From Corella eumyota (lineage: Eukaryota > Chordata > Ascidiacea > Phlebobranchia > Corellidae): a DNA stretch of 64,000 bases. This document shows, in pieces, positions 12,665 through 24,319 of the stretch (its first letter is position 1; every line of letters starts with the position of its first letter). The notes under the pieces are model-generated. The model searched no databases and had not been told where the DNA came from. It saw only the letters and a list, made by a program, of their open reading frames with translations. The stretch is from the NCBI GenBank assembly GCA_963082875.1, contig OY720103.1, positions 7,316,001 to 7,380,000 of the forward strand, in the 5' to 3' direction. The position numbers were made by a program, and so were the translations under genes.

Positions 12665-12904
12665 CTTGTAGTTTGAGATCAAATTCGGCAACGTTGTTGA
12701 GAAAACAAAACTTTTAAGAACTTGAACCAAAAAAGTTTTGCATATATTAAATACTTTCATGTTCGATTAATATTTAAATAATCACATTAAATTCCAAAGC
12801 TTTTATTAAATATTTACGTAGTTTTATTTTAAATGTAAATAACAAAAAACTTACCTTAAATGTGCCAACTCCAAATCCATCACTTTCTTCATAGAATAAC
12901 CGTA

Positions 12905-13055
12905 GCTCTATTAGCATCGTCCGTCAGGTTTATAAATGCAAAAGGCGGAATTTTTATTATCTTACCCTAATCTTTTTTGTGAATTCCGCCTTTTTCCGCA
13001 TTCTTTTTAGTACTACTGGTTTAAATCGGCGGACGAAGCTAATAGATCTCCGAAA
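12905..13055. mobile_element. Foldback / MITE-like inverted repeat
   Basis: The left arm contains CTATTAGCATCGTCCGTCA and further in AAAGGCGGAATTT. The right arm contains GAATTCCGCCTTTT and CGGCGGACGAAGCTAATAGA, which are the reverse complements with a few differences. The whole, about 150 bp, could fold into a long imperfect hairpin. No coding capacity. Confidence 0.6.
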
Positions 13056-13089
13056 AGCCTTTCATCCTACTACTAACTATTAATAAGGT

Positions 13090-13555
13090 TGATCTTCTGG
13101 GTTTGGTGACAATGCCATAATATACTATAAAAACTTTGTGTAAACATTATTACTTTTGGCATGTTTTAAATCATTAAATTGATTTTGTCATTTTTTTCCG
13201 TCGCATTGATGTAATATTAATTGTACATCGTATTTATTATTCACTTTTATCAATGCGCGAAAAATCAAAAAAAAAACATTTGCAAAAAAATTAAGCAATA
13301 GTTCAGATAACTTGGATATATATTTGCTGTAACTCTGTATAATAAACTCATAAAACTGGTACAACTACAATAGGTAAAAAAACCTACCTATCCCAAACTA
13401 TTCTTTTTTGAAATTTTCCATATAAAGCTATTGTAGTGCAAAGCCACGCCTTAAATGAAAAGGTCACGTGTGGAAAAATCCTGCACGGAAATTTGTAATC
13501 AACGTTTTCTTTTTACTTCTCAAGCCAACAGCTGTTGTTAAATATTTTATTTATT
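13090..13555. other. AT-rich spacer
   Basis: No gene or element seen. GTCACGTG occurs once more at about 13464, near a small CACG-rich patch. Confidence 0.35.
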
Positions 13556-13559
13556 ATAA

Positions 13560-13790
13560 TTTATTCTTTTTTTTTCAATTTTTTACCGCAAGATGATGCA
13601 CGAGAGCAGTTATTTTTCTTTATTTTAATTATTAATTTTTTTAACGCAAGATAATGCAAAAAAGGAGGTATTTTTCCATTTTTTTTAATTATTAATTTTT
13701 TCACCGCAAGATGATGCACGAACCAGGTATTTTTAAAGTTGTTAAATTTTTATTTTTTACCGCAAAACAATGCGCTAAAACCATTCCAGT
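13560..13790. repeat. Four tandem copies of a 60-75 bp unit with ACCGCAAGATGATGCAC
   Basis: Four successive units each carry (A/T)CCGCAAGATGATGCACGA or a variant (AACGCAAGATAATGC, CACCGCAAGATGATGCACG, ACCGCAAAACAATGCGC), followed by a GTATTTTT tract and T/A-rich spacer. Divergence between copies suggests an old array. Confidence 0.8.
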
Positions 13791-14118
13791 TTCCATTTTT
13801 TATATTTTGACCATACTACATTGGGTTAATTAAACATTTTATGGTTTAAAACCTTTGTAAATTGAAAGCTTTTCAATGAAGGTTTTTTTTATTGCACATT
13901 TTCACAACTTATTTAAAAAAAGCAACGGATTTAATTTATATATTGTACCATTAAAATACATAGTTTAAATTAGGTAACATTTATATATTAACATAATTTG
14001 TCCTATAATCATTTAAATTACAATTTTATAGCAGTATTTATAAGAACTCCTTTACTGTAAAATCAATTCAACTAACAAAATAAATTAATAAAAATATCCT
14101 AAAACCAGAAAAAAAAGT

Positions 14119-17100
14119 TTAAAATTTTTGCTTTTTTTCCATTTTTTTCTTTTGCTTTTCGCTTAATTCTGGTGGCGCTTGAAAAATCCATGGGGCTATT
14201 ATACTGACCCATAACTTGTAGCAAGCAACCCCAGGAACCTGAAATAAAAGTCAATATTTAGGGCATTGTACTTAAAGATGTGGATTAATTATTTAATGGT
14301 TGCATGATAAAGCATATATTTATAAGGTGGTTAGTGTGGTATGGAGATCATCGCATCGAACTACAGTCCGAAGGGTTTAGGTTTAAGCCACACCATTTGC
14401 CCAGATCACTTGCTACACTACATGAGGTTGTAAGTTTAAACTCCACTGCGCCCATCCTGTAGCACCCTTGAGTAAGGAGCTATAAATGGTATAAATGCCT
14501 GCTGAGCCAATACTAATCAGCAGTTTAATTGTTGGGCAAATATACTTAATAATATCCCAAACCGCCAAGGCAACTCAGATTAGGTCAGGGTAACTTATGT
14601 TACTCTATGTTTAGGTCGTGCAATCTACCTTCCCACATCGAGAATAAAAATATATTAAACAAAAACACGTAACAGGATTAGGTAAATAAAAAACAGCCAC
14701 TTTAGAATATAGTTATAGTAGTGTAGGTTTTAGGCATTTTAGTAAAAATATTTTAAAACACTTTGGCCTTCTAATTTTTATGCAAAAAAAAATAAAAATA
14801 AACTGTATATTTGAATACATACCACAAGCCAAATAAGCCATAAATACATTGATATACAGCTTAGAACTTGACATACAGCTGTAATAATAAGAATATCTTT
14901 TGCATGTCTGAAATATAATATAAAACAATTTATATTGAAATTAAGAAAAACATTTTTTTTTATATATCTTTATCCTCAATGAGAAAAGGACGAATGTGCA
15001 ACCTAAACATAAAGTAACAGTTACCCCGACCCAGTCTCGAGTTGCCTAAGGCAGTTTAGAATATTATAGATTATAATTGCCTGATAATTGAGCTGCTTAT
15101 TAGGTGCTTGCTTAACAGGAATTCATATCGTTTATAGCGTCTTACTCAAAGGCAATACAGCATGAGAACACTAGAAATCTACCCAGGACCTCATGAAGTG
15201 TAGAAAGTGTTCTGACCACTATACCACACTGCTGAATTTGTTTAATTTTATTTCTTACTCTACCATTCCTGAATCCATATTTAAATCCAATCCACTATTG
15301 ACCATTGAACTCATTAATTTCATACAAAGTGCATAAGTTACTGATGAAAAAATAAACATGCTCTGAAATTCAAAAAAACAAACATTTTTGTATTTATTTA
15401 TTCTCGATTTGGAATGACCAATTTTCATGGCCAAAACATATAGTGAATTTGTTACCCTGACCCAGTCTTAGGTTGGCTTAAGTAGTTTTAAATATTATTA
15501 TTTATATTTGCATAATAATTATTCTGCCTATTGTTTTTGAGCTTATCAGCGGTTTATACTCTTTACTACTCTATTTTAAAGGGCATTGCAGTCTGGAAGT
15601 GGTGGGCAAACCCAGGACATCCAGTAGTAAAGCCAAGTGTTTTAACAACTACACAACGCTGCCAGTGTTTTTAACAGTCTACTTACCATTTGACTCCACT
15701 GAAGATCATTATACTTCAATAAGATATGGAATAATATAACTGGTATCTGTTACAACAATAAAAAATAAGAGTAAGGTTTAATTTTTTTATATTTATTTAA
15801 CCTTAATGTAGGAATGTTGACTTCACGACCTAAACATAGAAAAGTACCAGTGTCCCCAACCCAGCTTATCAGTTTGGGATATTAAAGATAATAATTGCCT
15901 TATAATTATGCTGCTGATTAAGTGTTGGCTTAGGTAGAGTTTAAAGTGCCTTTCACAGACAAAATAATATGAGAGTATTGGAGATCGAATCCTAGACCTC
16001 ATTTAGTGAAGCCAAGTGTTTTGACCGCAACACAATTTATCTGGTTAAATAAAGATTATATAAATAAAGGTATATAACAAGCCTGGTGTGTATAAACTAA
16101 GGTGGGTGCCAAACTATGAATTAATTAACAAGGCAATTAACAAGGCGAAATTTGAGGTTAAATTTAACTTAAAAAAAAATTAACAAGGCAATTAACAAGG
16201 CGAAATTTGAGGTTAAATTTAACTTAAAAAAAAACATAGCGAACCTGTTACCTTCATTAAATTAAGCTTCCATTATTATTAGTCGTTATTTCTATATTTT
16301 TACAAGTAAACCATGCTAAGATAGGGATTTATACATTTGATATCTTTTATTGGGTTAACTGTTCGTAATTTTTTTGCCGTTTTTGGGTTTAATTGTTGTA
16401 ATTTTTAAACAGTGTATCTAAATGCCAACTGGCCATCATCATTAATGTCAATATGCCAGATCTAGAAACTTCTTTTAATCTATTTAGTGTATATAAACTA
16501 AGGTGGGTACCAAACTGTTAATTACTAATTAATCAAGGTGAAAGTAAACCTACGATAGGGATATATTTGATATCTTTCATCGGGTTTAACTGTTTGAAAT
16601 TTTTGGGTTTAAATGTTGTTTACTTTTAAAAGAATATGACATATATACAAATGGTCACAATTTTGTAATAAACCGGCAGCGTGGTGTAGTGGTAAGAACT
16701 CTTGCTACACCACTAATGAGGTCGTGGGTTCAATCCCCACTGATCTTATGCTGTAGCGCCCTTGAGTAAGGCGCTATAAACTCCTGCTGAGCCAGCACTT
16801 AATCAGCAGAATAATTATCGGGCAATTATAATCTCTATAATATCCTAAACTGCCACAGGCAACTCGAGACTGGGTCGGAGTAACTTATGTTACTCTATGT
16901 TTAAGTGGCGCATTCGACTTTTCCACATCGAGGATAAAGATATATACAACAAAAAAAACAAATGATCACAATTTTGTACTTACATTTGCAAAAATGATAA
17001 CATATTTGTAAAAATTATAAGTTGTTTGATTTTCTTCTTTAATTTGTTTTGCTCCTTTAGTCCCTTGTTTACCTTTGGTTGGCTGTAAAATAATTAAAAC

Positions 17101-17452
17101 AAATAATTACAGAACACTTTCTACACAACATGAGGTTCTAGGTTCGATCCCCGGTGATCTCATACTGTAGTGCCCTTAAGTAAGGCGCTAAAAACGGTAT
17201 AAACTTCTCCTGAGTCAGCACCTAATCAGCAACTCAATTATCAGGTAATTATAATCTATATTATCTCAAACTGCCGCAGGCAACTCGAGACTGCAGTTGA
17301 GGTAACTGTTGTTAATCTATGTTTAGGTTGCGCATTCAACCTTCCCACATCTAGGATATATCTATATACAAAAAAAAATTTCGAAAATTTCGTGTTAAAA
17401 AATATTAACATTTCTACAAACTCAGAATTAGAATAAAAAAACTTACCGGCAT
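14119..17452 (-). CDS. TMEM208: Transmembrane protein 208 (ER SRP-independent targeting factor)
   Basis: Six exons, all with GT/AG borders: 17452-17447, 17082-16984, 15746-15687, 15362-15259, 14907-14823 and 14238-14119, coding for about 157 residues (human protein 173). The frame joins cleanly at every splice. Recognisable stretches are MP-PTKGKQGTKGAKQIKEEN at the N terminus, SMVNSGLDLNMDSGMVE, then HAKDILIITAVCQVLSCISM, LVVPGVACYKLWVSIIAPWI, and a lysine-rich tail ending KKKMEKKQKF. These match the order and hydrophobic segments of TMEM208, a multi-pass ER membrane protein (SND3 counterpart) that helps SRP-independent targeting of membrane proteins. Each of the five introns holds a SINE copy. 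It lies just downstream of MED17 on the same strand. Confidence 0.92.
14326..14398 (+). repeat. Second tRNA-like repeat family fused to a SINE
   Basis: It reads TGGTTAGTGTGGTATGGAGATC, with a weakly B-box-like GGTTTAAGCC, and resembles the sequence at 51728-51792 (GTAGCGAACCGGTCATGG...). It is directly joined to the body of the common SINE that follows, giving a composite copy. Confidence 0.4.
14399..14666 (+). mobile_element. SINE copy, degenerate, in TMEM208 intron 5
   Basis: It has TTGCTACACTACATGAGG, CTGTAGCACCCTTGAGTAAG and CACATCGAGAATAAAAATAT, the landmarks of the common tRNA-derived SINE, with an A-rich end. The first part of the head is replaced by a different tRNA-like sequence. 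Confidence 0.75.
14953..15236 (-). mobile_element. SINE copy in TMEM208 intron 4
   Basis: Reverse-oriented copy: T-rich end, TATCTTTATCCTCAATG, then CCCGACCCAGTCTCGAGTTG, and a 3' border ACCACTATACCACACTGC, the complement of the A-box region. Confidence 0.8.
15384..15665 (-). mobile_element. SINE copy in TMEM208 intron 3, diverged
   Basis: Reverse-oriented copy with ATTTATTCTCGATTTGG, CCCTGACCCAGTCTTAGG and a border AACTACACAACGCTGCCAG. More diverged than the neighbouring copies. Confidence 0.7.
15781..16044 (-). mobile_element. SINE copy in TMEM208 intron 2, diverged
   Basis: Reverse-oriented copy: TTTAACCTTAATGTAGGAA, CCCCAACCCAGCTTATCAG and border TTGACCGCAACACAATTTAT. One of the older copies. 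Confidence 0.65.
16085..16640. repeat. Local duplications in TMEM208 intron 2
   Basis: A 55 bp unit with AATTAACAAGGCGAAATTTG is tandemly doubled at about 16127-16235. Separately, the stretch beginning ATAAACTAAGGTGGGT and running to TTGGGTTTAATTGTTGT (16090-16410) has a shortened, diverged copy at 16495-16625. Confidence 0.65.
16673..16961 (+). mobile_element. SINE copy in TMEM208 intron 2, young
   Basis: Nearly identical to the copy at 6470: CCGGCAGCGTGGTGTAGTGG at the head, GGTTCAATCCCCACTG, body, CATCGAGGATAAAGATATAT and an A-rich tail. Confidence 0.85.
17111..17378 (+). mobile_element. SINE copy in TMEM208 intron 1, 5'-truncated
   Basis: It lacks the A-box part and begins near AGAACACTTTCTACACAAC, then B-box-like GGTTCGATCCCCGGTG, body and A-rich tail. 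5' truncation is common in retroposed copies. Confidence 0.75.
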
Positions 17453-17841
17453 TTTGATATAAAAGTCTTTGAGATAGCTATTTTATAAGTTCAAATTTCA
17501 TTTAAAAATATATTTATTAAAAATTTGTATAAATATTCTGAAAGAGAAAGAAAAATTATAAAAATCCACTGCATTTCATTTTAGTAATAAAAAAATCTTG
17601 TAATTATGCTTTTTAAAAGGCAAATTGTACTAATTACACTAATTTTAATAATAGCACATTTAGCTTATTGCCTGCCTAACAAACTTTATTTTATTTGTTG
17701 TAATAAGATTGCTACTCACAACTAATACATTCATAAGATATTTTAGTCATGCACTACAAATGGCCGCTTTTTATGTCAATGGTATATATTTAAATTTAAA
17801 TACACATACATACATATATATTTATATATTGCCCACTAAGC

Positions 17842-17847
17842 TTTATT
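17842..17847 (-). terminator. Candidate MED17 poly(A) signal AATAAA
   Basis: AATAAA on the minus strand about 230 bases beyond the MED17 stop codon, within ATATATAATAAAGC. It is the first consensus signal downstream and would give a short 3' UTR that ends about 390 bases before the TMEM208 start. Confidence 0.45.
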
Positions 17848-18078
17848 ATATATAGATTTGCACTATACTAAAGTTATTTAAAAGGTGATGAAAGGGTAAT
17901 TTTTACAATGTGACTTTTTTGTTTTTTATGTTTTTCTGAATAGGTAAGGGTTGGGTTTAGGGTTTAATTTTGTAATACGTTCAGTATATATTCAATACAG
18001 ACGATTCAGTTAATTTTATAGCTACCCCTTGTAAAAAACAACTAATTTTAACAGCATAAATTTTACTAAAAAATCTAA

Positions 18079-20058
18079 TTATTTTTTTAAGCAAGTCAAT
18101 AAAGTTTCCATTTTATTTACAAAATGTCTTCCCGGTACATCAGACCATGAAACCTCCCTCCATTTTCCTCCAAGAGATAAAAATTTATCGTTATCAGTCC
18201 ATTGTTTATTTTCAAACGAGTTAATGTCATCACTTCTTGGATGCTGGACATTAATTTCATATTTAATATTGTTATTGCTGTCCAAACTGCAGCACACAGA
18301 AACATTTTTACTACCATTGGGTTCGGCGATTATTAAAGTCCCACGGATACGCAGGGTGTTATCGTTACCTACCCCACAATGCGGTGATAAATTCAACAAA
18401 GTCCATCCTAAGGTTTGAGCTAACGATTGTATGGTCAACAGCTGATGCATACAAATGCGAGACAAAAGATACTGGTAAATTTTCGATGATTCTATCGGAA
18501 GTGTTAACACTGTACCTTCTCGTTGTATCACTCTTATTTCATCGGGTTTTGCTGTTAGCAACATAACTGATTTATTACAGGATTCATATCCACTGTTCAC
18601 AAGCATAACACGAACTGTAGTTTCGTACATGTTGGTGACAGTAGACCAGTGGGCTTGCACATCTGGGTCATTAAACTCTTTAGTTATTTTAAGAATAACT
18701 TTGTTCAAGCGTTGCTGCACCTCGTGATGTTTTGCCATTTTAATAAGCGGCTTGATAAACGAAATTTCACCCTGTTTTGTCGATTTTACTAAGTGTCTGG
18801 ATGGACTACTTTGCACAGATGCCCGTCTTAGAAGGTTTGTTAAACCGAGTGCAGCATTTATAGGGTGTGGAGGTTCGATATTAAGACGTTTTGCATGGAA
18901 TTTTAAAAGCAGTTGCATAAGGGCATGTTTTAAAGTGAATATCGATGACTTTTTAGTTGGAACACTCGCTGGATGTGAACTTTGACTATGTAAAAGTTTA
19001 ATTTCAAGTTTTATGTCAGGAAAAATGTGTGTCAATATTGTGTTTTCGATGACAATAAACGGCGACTTTATTCCGTATGCTTTATGTTGTACAGCTTCTT
19101 TTGTTAGCCTTGCAAATAACTCTTTGCAAAACAAAACATTTTGAGCATTGCATAACTTTCTGTGCCAATTTGGCTCGCTGCTTGCAGTTTTTTTCGGAAA
19201 AAAGTCAAAATTGTTCATTTTGCATGATTTTAAGGTTTTTGAAGATATGTCGATAATAGAAACTGAAATGGTTGCAACTCCTTTTAAATCGGCACTAACG
19301 ACAACCAGGAGAGGAGGCCGAAGAGAAGGAACCAGGGATATTATACTTTTTGTTGCTTCATCGTTGTCGGAATCTTCATCAACATCATCATCTAGAGATT
19401 TTTTAATAACTTCAAAGGCACTCGAGTGCCAAAAATCCGAACCCGCTGATCTATAACTTAAATCCCCCAAAATTTTATCCCCGACCCGTCTTACCCGCCA
19501 TCGCTGTCGAAGTTTAAGTAATTGTGAATGAAATGTGTGCTGTGTGGATGCCTCAGATTTTGCCTTAGTCAGTCGCATAGCCCCATCAAGTAAAATCTTA
19601 GAAGCCGCATTTAGACAACGTTTTTTAGTTAACATTTTGAGTACGGGTTTAGTGGGAGTTTCTTGTTCATCATGGGCTAAATCAAACATTAAATATTGTC
19701 CAGTATCACCGACTTCTTTTGGTTGATTGACCAATTTATTTTGAGAAATTGACATCACATCAACTAACACGTTCATTTCGATAAGCGCTCTTTGCAAATG
19801 TGTCTGAATATTTTCCCACGGCCATTGTTTTTCATCCAACATTTCTTTAGCTTCTTCTTCTTCAGGCTGACTGGCTTTGTCATTGTCTTCTAAGAAATCA
19901 ATCCGATTTGCTAACTCTGTTAAGCTTTGAGACATTGTTAGAGGTTGAATAAAAGTCTCTTGACCGCCGTAAGAAATTTCTTGAATCTTGTTTTCCGACG
20001 ACGATTGCAGAGAGATTTTAACGCTGAGTGGATTCTCTTCCATCCTAATAGAATCCAT
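18079..20058 (-). CDS. MED17: Mediator complex subunit 17
   Basis: One uninterrupted frame of 659 codons (human MED17 is 651), starting ATG and ending TAA. MED17 is a scaffold subunit of the Mediator head module, needed in the nucleus for RNA polymerase II transcription. Matches to the family run end to end: QETFIQPLTMSQSLTELANR near residues 32-52, QWPWENIQTHLQRALIEMNV near 77-97, RWRVRRVGDKILGDLSYRSA near 185-205, NAQNVLFCKELFARLTKEAV in the middle, DVQAHWSTVTNMYETTVRVM near 460, and VNKMETLLTCLKK at the end. An acidic stretch lies near 225-235. No intron interrupts the gene, which is unusual for a metazoan MED17 but there is no poly(A) tract or target duplication to suggest a retrocopy. 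A second ATG (codon 6, MEEN) is possible as start. Confidence 0.95.
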   Translation of the reverse strand: MDSIRMEENPLSVKISLQSSSENKIQEISYGGQETFIQPLTMSQSLTELANRIDFLEDNDKASQPEEEEAKEMLDEKQWPWENIQTHLQRALIEMNVLVDVMSISQNKLVNQPKEVGDTGQYLMFDLAHDEQETPTKPVLKMLTKKRCLNAASKILLDGAMRLTKAKSEASTQHTFHSQLLKLRQRWRVRRVGDKILGDLSYRSAGSDFWHSSAFEVIKKSLDDDVDEDSDNDEATKSIISLVPSLRPPLLVVVSADLKGVATISVSIIDISSKTLKSCKMNNFDFFPKKTASSEPNWHRKLCNAQNVLFCKELFARLTKEAVQHKAYGIKSPFIVIENTILTHIFPDIKLEIKLLHSQSSHPASVPTKKSSIFTLKHALMQLLLKFHAKRLNIEPPHPINAALGLTNLLRRASVQSSPSRHLVKSTKQGEISFIKPLIKMAKHHEVQQRLNKVILKITKEFNDPDVQAHWSTVTNMYETTVRVMLVNSGYESCNKSVMLLTAKPDEIRVIQREGTVLTLPIESSKIYQYLLSRICMHQLLTIQSLAQTLGWTLLNLSPHCGVGNDNTLRIRGTLIIAEPNGSKNVSVCCSLDSNNNIKYEINVQHPRSDDINSFENKQWTDNDKFLSLGGKWREVSWSDVPGRHFVNKMETLLTCLKK

Positions 20059-20940
20059 TTTTAATCCTTTACTGGTGTATATATTTAAAATTTATACAAC
20101 AACCTAATCTATTGAAAACATTAAATTTATTTTAAAAAAGTAAATAAACTTTTTTGGAATAATAATAACTTAAATGAAAATAATATTTCACTATATCGCA
20201 AAACTCAAATTTTCTATGCCAGTGAAAACTTTTACAATAGGTAACAAAAATTTAAACATCTTAACTAGTGATAGCTTTCTTAATTCTAGTAAAATTACGC
20301 CATTTTTTAAATAACTTGCGCAAAATATACCTGGCAAAACCCATGGGTTTAGCAATGTATATTTTCAATTTTAAACTAGGCATTAGATTGGCCAATTGAA
20401 ACAGCATCTTGCACTTATCTTATTGGGTTTTTGGTAACCGTGCAGTGTAGCCATACTATAATCTAGTATAAAATCTGTAAGTAAACATTGAAATATATCA
20501 GAATTTATGGTATGTTTTAAATCTTTACATTCATTATGTTTTTTTTGCTTATGCATTAACTTAATGTATATTGTATTCCTTTTCTTACTTTTATCTGTTT
20601 ATTGATGCGCGAAAAAACTTAAAAAAAGGGTATATTGAACAAACTGACAGAGTTGAAATTTAAAAAAGGTCTTTATAGTCAGATAGTGTGCTTTAACCAC
20701 TACATCACGCCACCGGTTAACTCGAGAGTTTTTTTTTCATTTTATTATTTAATTTAAACTAAATTGTAAGTGCACACATTATTTCCGAACAGCAGTTGTT
20801 ACTAAATATGTTTAAATTGGTGATATAACTCCAATGGGTTTAAGTTTTATTTTACATATTTTTTTAAATAGTATTTGATTTTTTATAATTTTTTTCTATA
20901 TTTAGATGCATTTTTAATTTTATCGCTTTATTTAATAATG
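20059..20940. other. MED17 upstream region
   Basis: AT-rich DNA upstream of MED17; its promoter must be here but no clear core element is visible. A SINE fragment lies at 20670-20716. Nothing else supported. Confidence 0.4.
20670..20716 (-). mobile_element. SINE fragment
   Basis: Only the head end survives: TTTAACCACTACATCACGCC then ACCGG, the complement of the SINE start. Confidence 0.55.
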
Positions 20941-20946
20941 CTTTAA

Positions 20947-21086
20947 GGGTAGAGTCACTAAAGTCGAGCTAAACTCAAGTTAACGCTGATCGCGGATTAA
21001 ACTCGGGTTAACTTTTTTTCGGAGTCACTAAAGTCGAGTTAACGCTAATCGGGTATTAAAATACCTCGACTTTAGTGACTCCACCC
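20947..21086. mobile_element. 140 bp PIF/Harbinger MITE
   Basis: The ends are GGGTAGAGTCACTAAAGTCG and, inverted, CGACTTTAGTGACTCCACCC, flanked by a TAA on both sides (20944-20946 and 21087-21089), the 3 bp target duplication of PIF/Harbinger. The left half repeats GAGTCACTAAAGTCGAG twice (20951 and 21023). It shares termini and subterminal sequence with the autonomous-type element at 30810-36794, so it is most likely a deletion derivative mobilised by that family. Confidence 0.9.
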
Positions 21087-21189
21087 TAAGAGCACAAACG
21101 GTAAACAATTATTAGCTATATACCTTGGTTTACCAAGAAAAAAATTACCTAAATTTTATCTGCCTTTGCGTACAGGTTTTAAAATTTTT

Positions 21190-22010
21190 GTTTATTTACA
21201 CAACACAAAAATATAAACTAGATTTATTTGATAAATAAAATATGGTTCGAAAATATTTGATTGTTTTTAACATAAATTTTTATAAATAAAAAAAGATATG
21301 CATAAACATTAACCAAGAATATTACAAACCTTTGATTTTTAATAAACAAACAAGCATTTATATATATAATACAAACAAAAACTAATATTTAACCCAGTTT
21401 TAAGTTGGTGATATTAGGATATAAATTATAGTAAATTTTAAATTCTTAAAATTGATTTTTATTAAATAAACAAGCATTTAAATATGATAAATAAACGATA
21501 ATTATTTTTCTAATATGTTTTTCAATTACTTATATTATAAAATACATCATACCAAATTTTTAATGCTTAATGTCGAACTTTAATTTTTAATGAACAAACC
21601 AGCATTTAAATATAAAAAACAAACAAGAATTATTTTTTAATTTATTTTCGAATTATAAATATTATAAGATAAAACCGACAAAATTTAAAAACCTAATAAC
21701 AATCTTTAAATTTAAATAAACAAACACCTATTAATTAGTAATTAGTGACAAAAATTAAATTCGTTTTTGAGTTACTAATATCATGATATACAATTGACAA
21801 AAATTTAAAAAATTAATAACAACCTTTAAATTTTAATAAACAAACACCTATTATTAAGTAATTAGTGATAAAATTTAAAATTTTAATTTATTTTTGAGTT
21901 ACTAATATCATAATATACAATTGACCAAGATTTAAAAAATTAATAACAACCTTTAAATTTTAATAAACAAACACCTATTAATTAGTAATTAGTGATAATT
22001 AAATGTCGTA
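21190..22010. repeat. AT-rich block related to the 1-3 kb repeats
   Basis: It starts with AACTAGATTTATTTGATAAA and holds three of the roughly 127 bp modules with TTAATTAGTAATTAGTGA. The order of segments matches 630-1560, so the two blocks are copies of one larger repeat. Confidence 0.75.
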
Positions 22011-24275
22011 AATAGGAGGTTTGCGATTCGTTGGGATAATAACAAACATACTAAAAATTTAGAACTTTTAGTTTTAAAGAACAAAAGTTATCGTCTTTCA
22101 AAATTCTGACTAGAAAGAATAAAAACAATAATAATAACTAGATTTATTTGATAAATAAAATATGGTTCGAAATTGTTTGATTCTTTTTTATAAATATAAT
22201 TTATTTAGTAGGTTTATTAATTAAATTATAAATTTAAATATGAACTTTTTTTATATTTAAACATAATTTTAACAAGCAAACACGCACTCATTGATATTGC
22301 AAATTTAAAAGCAAAATACCGATCTTAATTTTTTAGTAATCAAACAAGTATTAAAATATAATAATAACAAAACAATTAAAACAAAAATTTTACACATTTT
22401 TTACTTATATTTTAACATTTTACTTAAATTTTCAACCAATATTTTTATTTTAATGGACAGCGAAAAGGACGATTTTTGACGGCGACCAGAACGCTATTAA
22501 ATTATTCAAGCGTTAAACTCACACTGATTCATTATTTTATAAAAAAACAAAAATAATGATTAAACGATATTTAGCTAGAGTTAAATCTTCATTTTAAATA
22601 GCAACATACAAAATAATAATACCAACAACATATTAAAATTTCAGCAAATTTAATCTTTAAATTTTAATAATAAAATATATTAATTAGTAATTAGTGATAA
22701 TTAAATGTCGTTAATAGGAGGTTTGCGATTTGTTGGGATAATAACAAACATACTAAAAATTTAGAACTTTTAGTTTTAAAGAACAAAAGTTATCGTCTTT
22801 CAAAATTCGTCAAATAAGAATAAAAACAATAATAATAATAATAAATATAATGACAATAACAATATGTTTCGAAATCTAAGATTTCGAACCATAATAACTA
22901 GATTTATTTGATAAATAAAATATGGTTCGAAATCGTTTGATTCTTTTTTATAAATATAATTTATTTAGTAGGTTTATTAATTAAATTATAAATTCAAATA
23001 TGAACTTTTTTATATTTAAACCTAATTTTAACAAACGAACACGCATTCATTGATATTGTAATAGAAAAGTAAACTAAATTTAAAAGCAAAATACCGATCT
23101 TAATTTTTTTAGTAATCAAACGAGTATTAAAATATAATAATAACAAAACAATTAAAAAAACAAAATTTACACATTTTTGACTTTAATAGACAGCGAAAAG
23201 GACGATTTTTGACGGCGACCAGAACGCTATTAAATTATTCAAGCGTTAAACTCACACTGATTCATTATTTTATAAAAAAAACAAAAATAGTGATTAAACG
23301 ATATTTAGCTAGAGTTAAATCTTCATTTTAAATAGCAACATACAACATAATAATACCAACAACATATTAAAATTTCAGCAAATTTAATCCTTAAATTTTA
23401 ATAATAAAATATATTAATTAGTAATTAGTGATAATTAAATGTCGTTAATAGGAGGTTTGCGATTCGTTGGGATAATAACAAACATACTAAAAATTTAGAA
23501 CTTTTAGTTTTAAAGAACAAAAGTTATCGTCTTTCAAAATTCGTCAAATAAGAATAAAAACAATAATAACTAGATTTATTTGATAAATAAAATATGGTTC
23601 GAAATTGTTTGATTCTTTTTTATAAATATAATTTATTTAGTAGGTTTATTAATTAAATTATAAATTTAAATATGAACTTTTTTATATTTAAACCTAATTT
23701 TAACAAGCGAACACGCACTCATTGATATTGTAATATAAAAGTAAACTAAATTTAAAAGCAAAATACCGATCTTAATTTTTTAGTAATCAAACAAGTATTA
23801 AAATATAATAATAACAAAACAATTAAAACGAAAATTTTACACATTGTTTACTTATATTTTAACATTTTACTTAAATTTTCAACCAATATTTTTTACTTTA
23901 ATGGACAGCGAAAAGGACGATTTTTGACGGCGACCAGAACGCTATTAAATTATTCAAGCGTTAAACTCAGACTGATTCGTTATTTTATAAAAAAACTAAA
24001 ATAATGATTAAACGATATTTAGCTAGAGTTAAATCTTCATTTTAAATAGCAACATACAAAATAATAATACCAACAACATATTAAAATTTCAGCAAATTTA
24101 ATCTTTAAATTTTAATAATAAAATATATTAATTAGTAATTAGTGACATTTAAATGTCGTTAATAGGAGGTTTGCGATTCGTTGGGATAATAACAAACATA
24201 CTAAAAATTTAGAACTTTTAGTTTTAAAGAACAAAAGTTATCGTCTTTCAAAATTTGTCAAATAAGAATAAAAAC

Positions 24276-24319
<44 letters not shown>

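Noticed and set aside
18117-19726. Several open frames on both strands inside MED17
   Set aside because: They are by-products of the long MED17 reading frame in other phases and lack any family resemblance.
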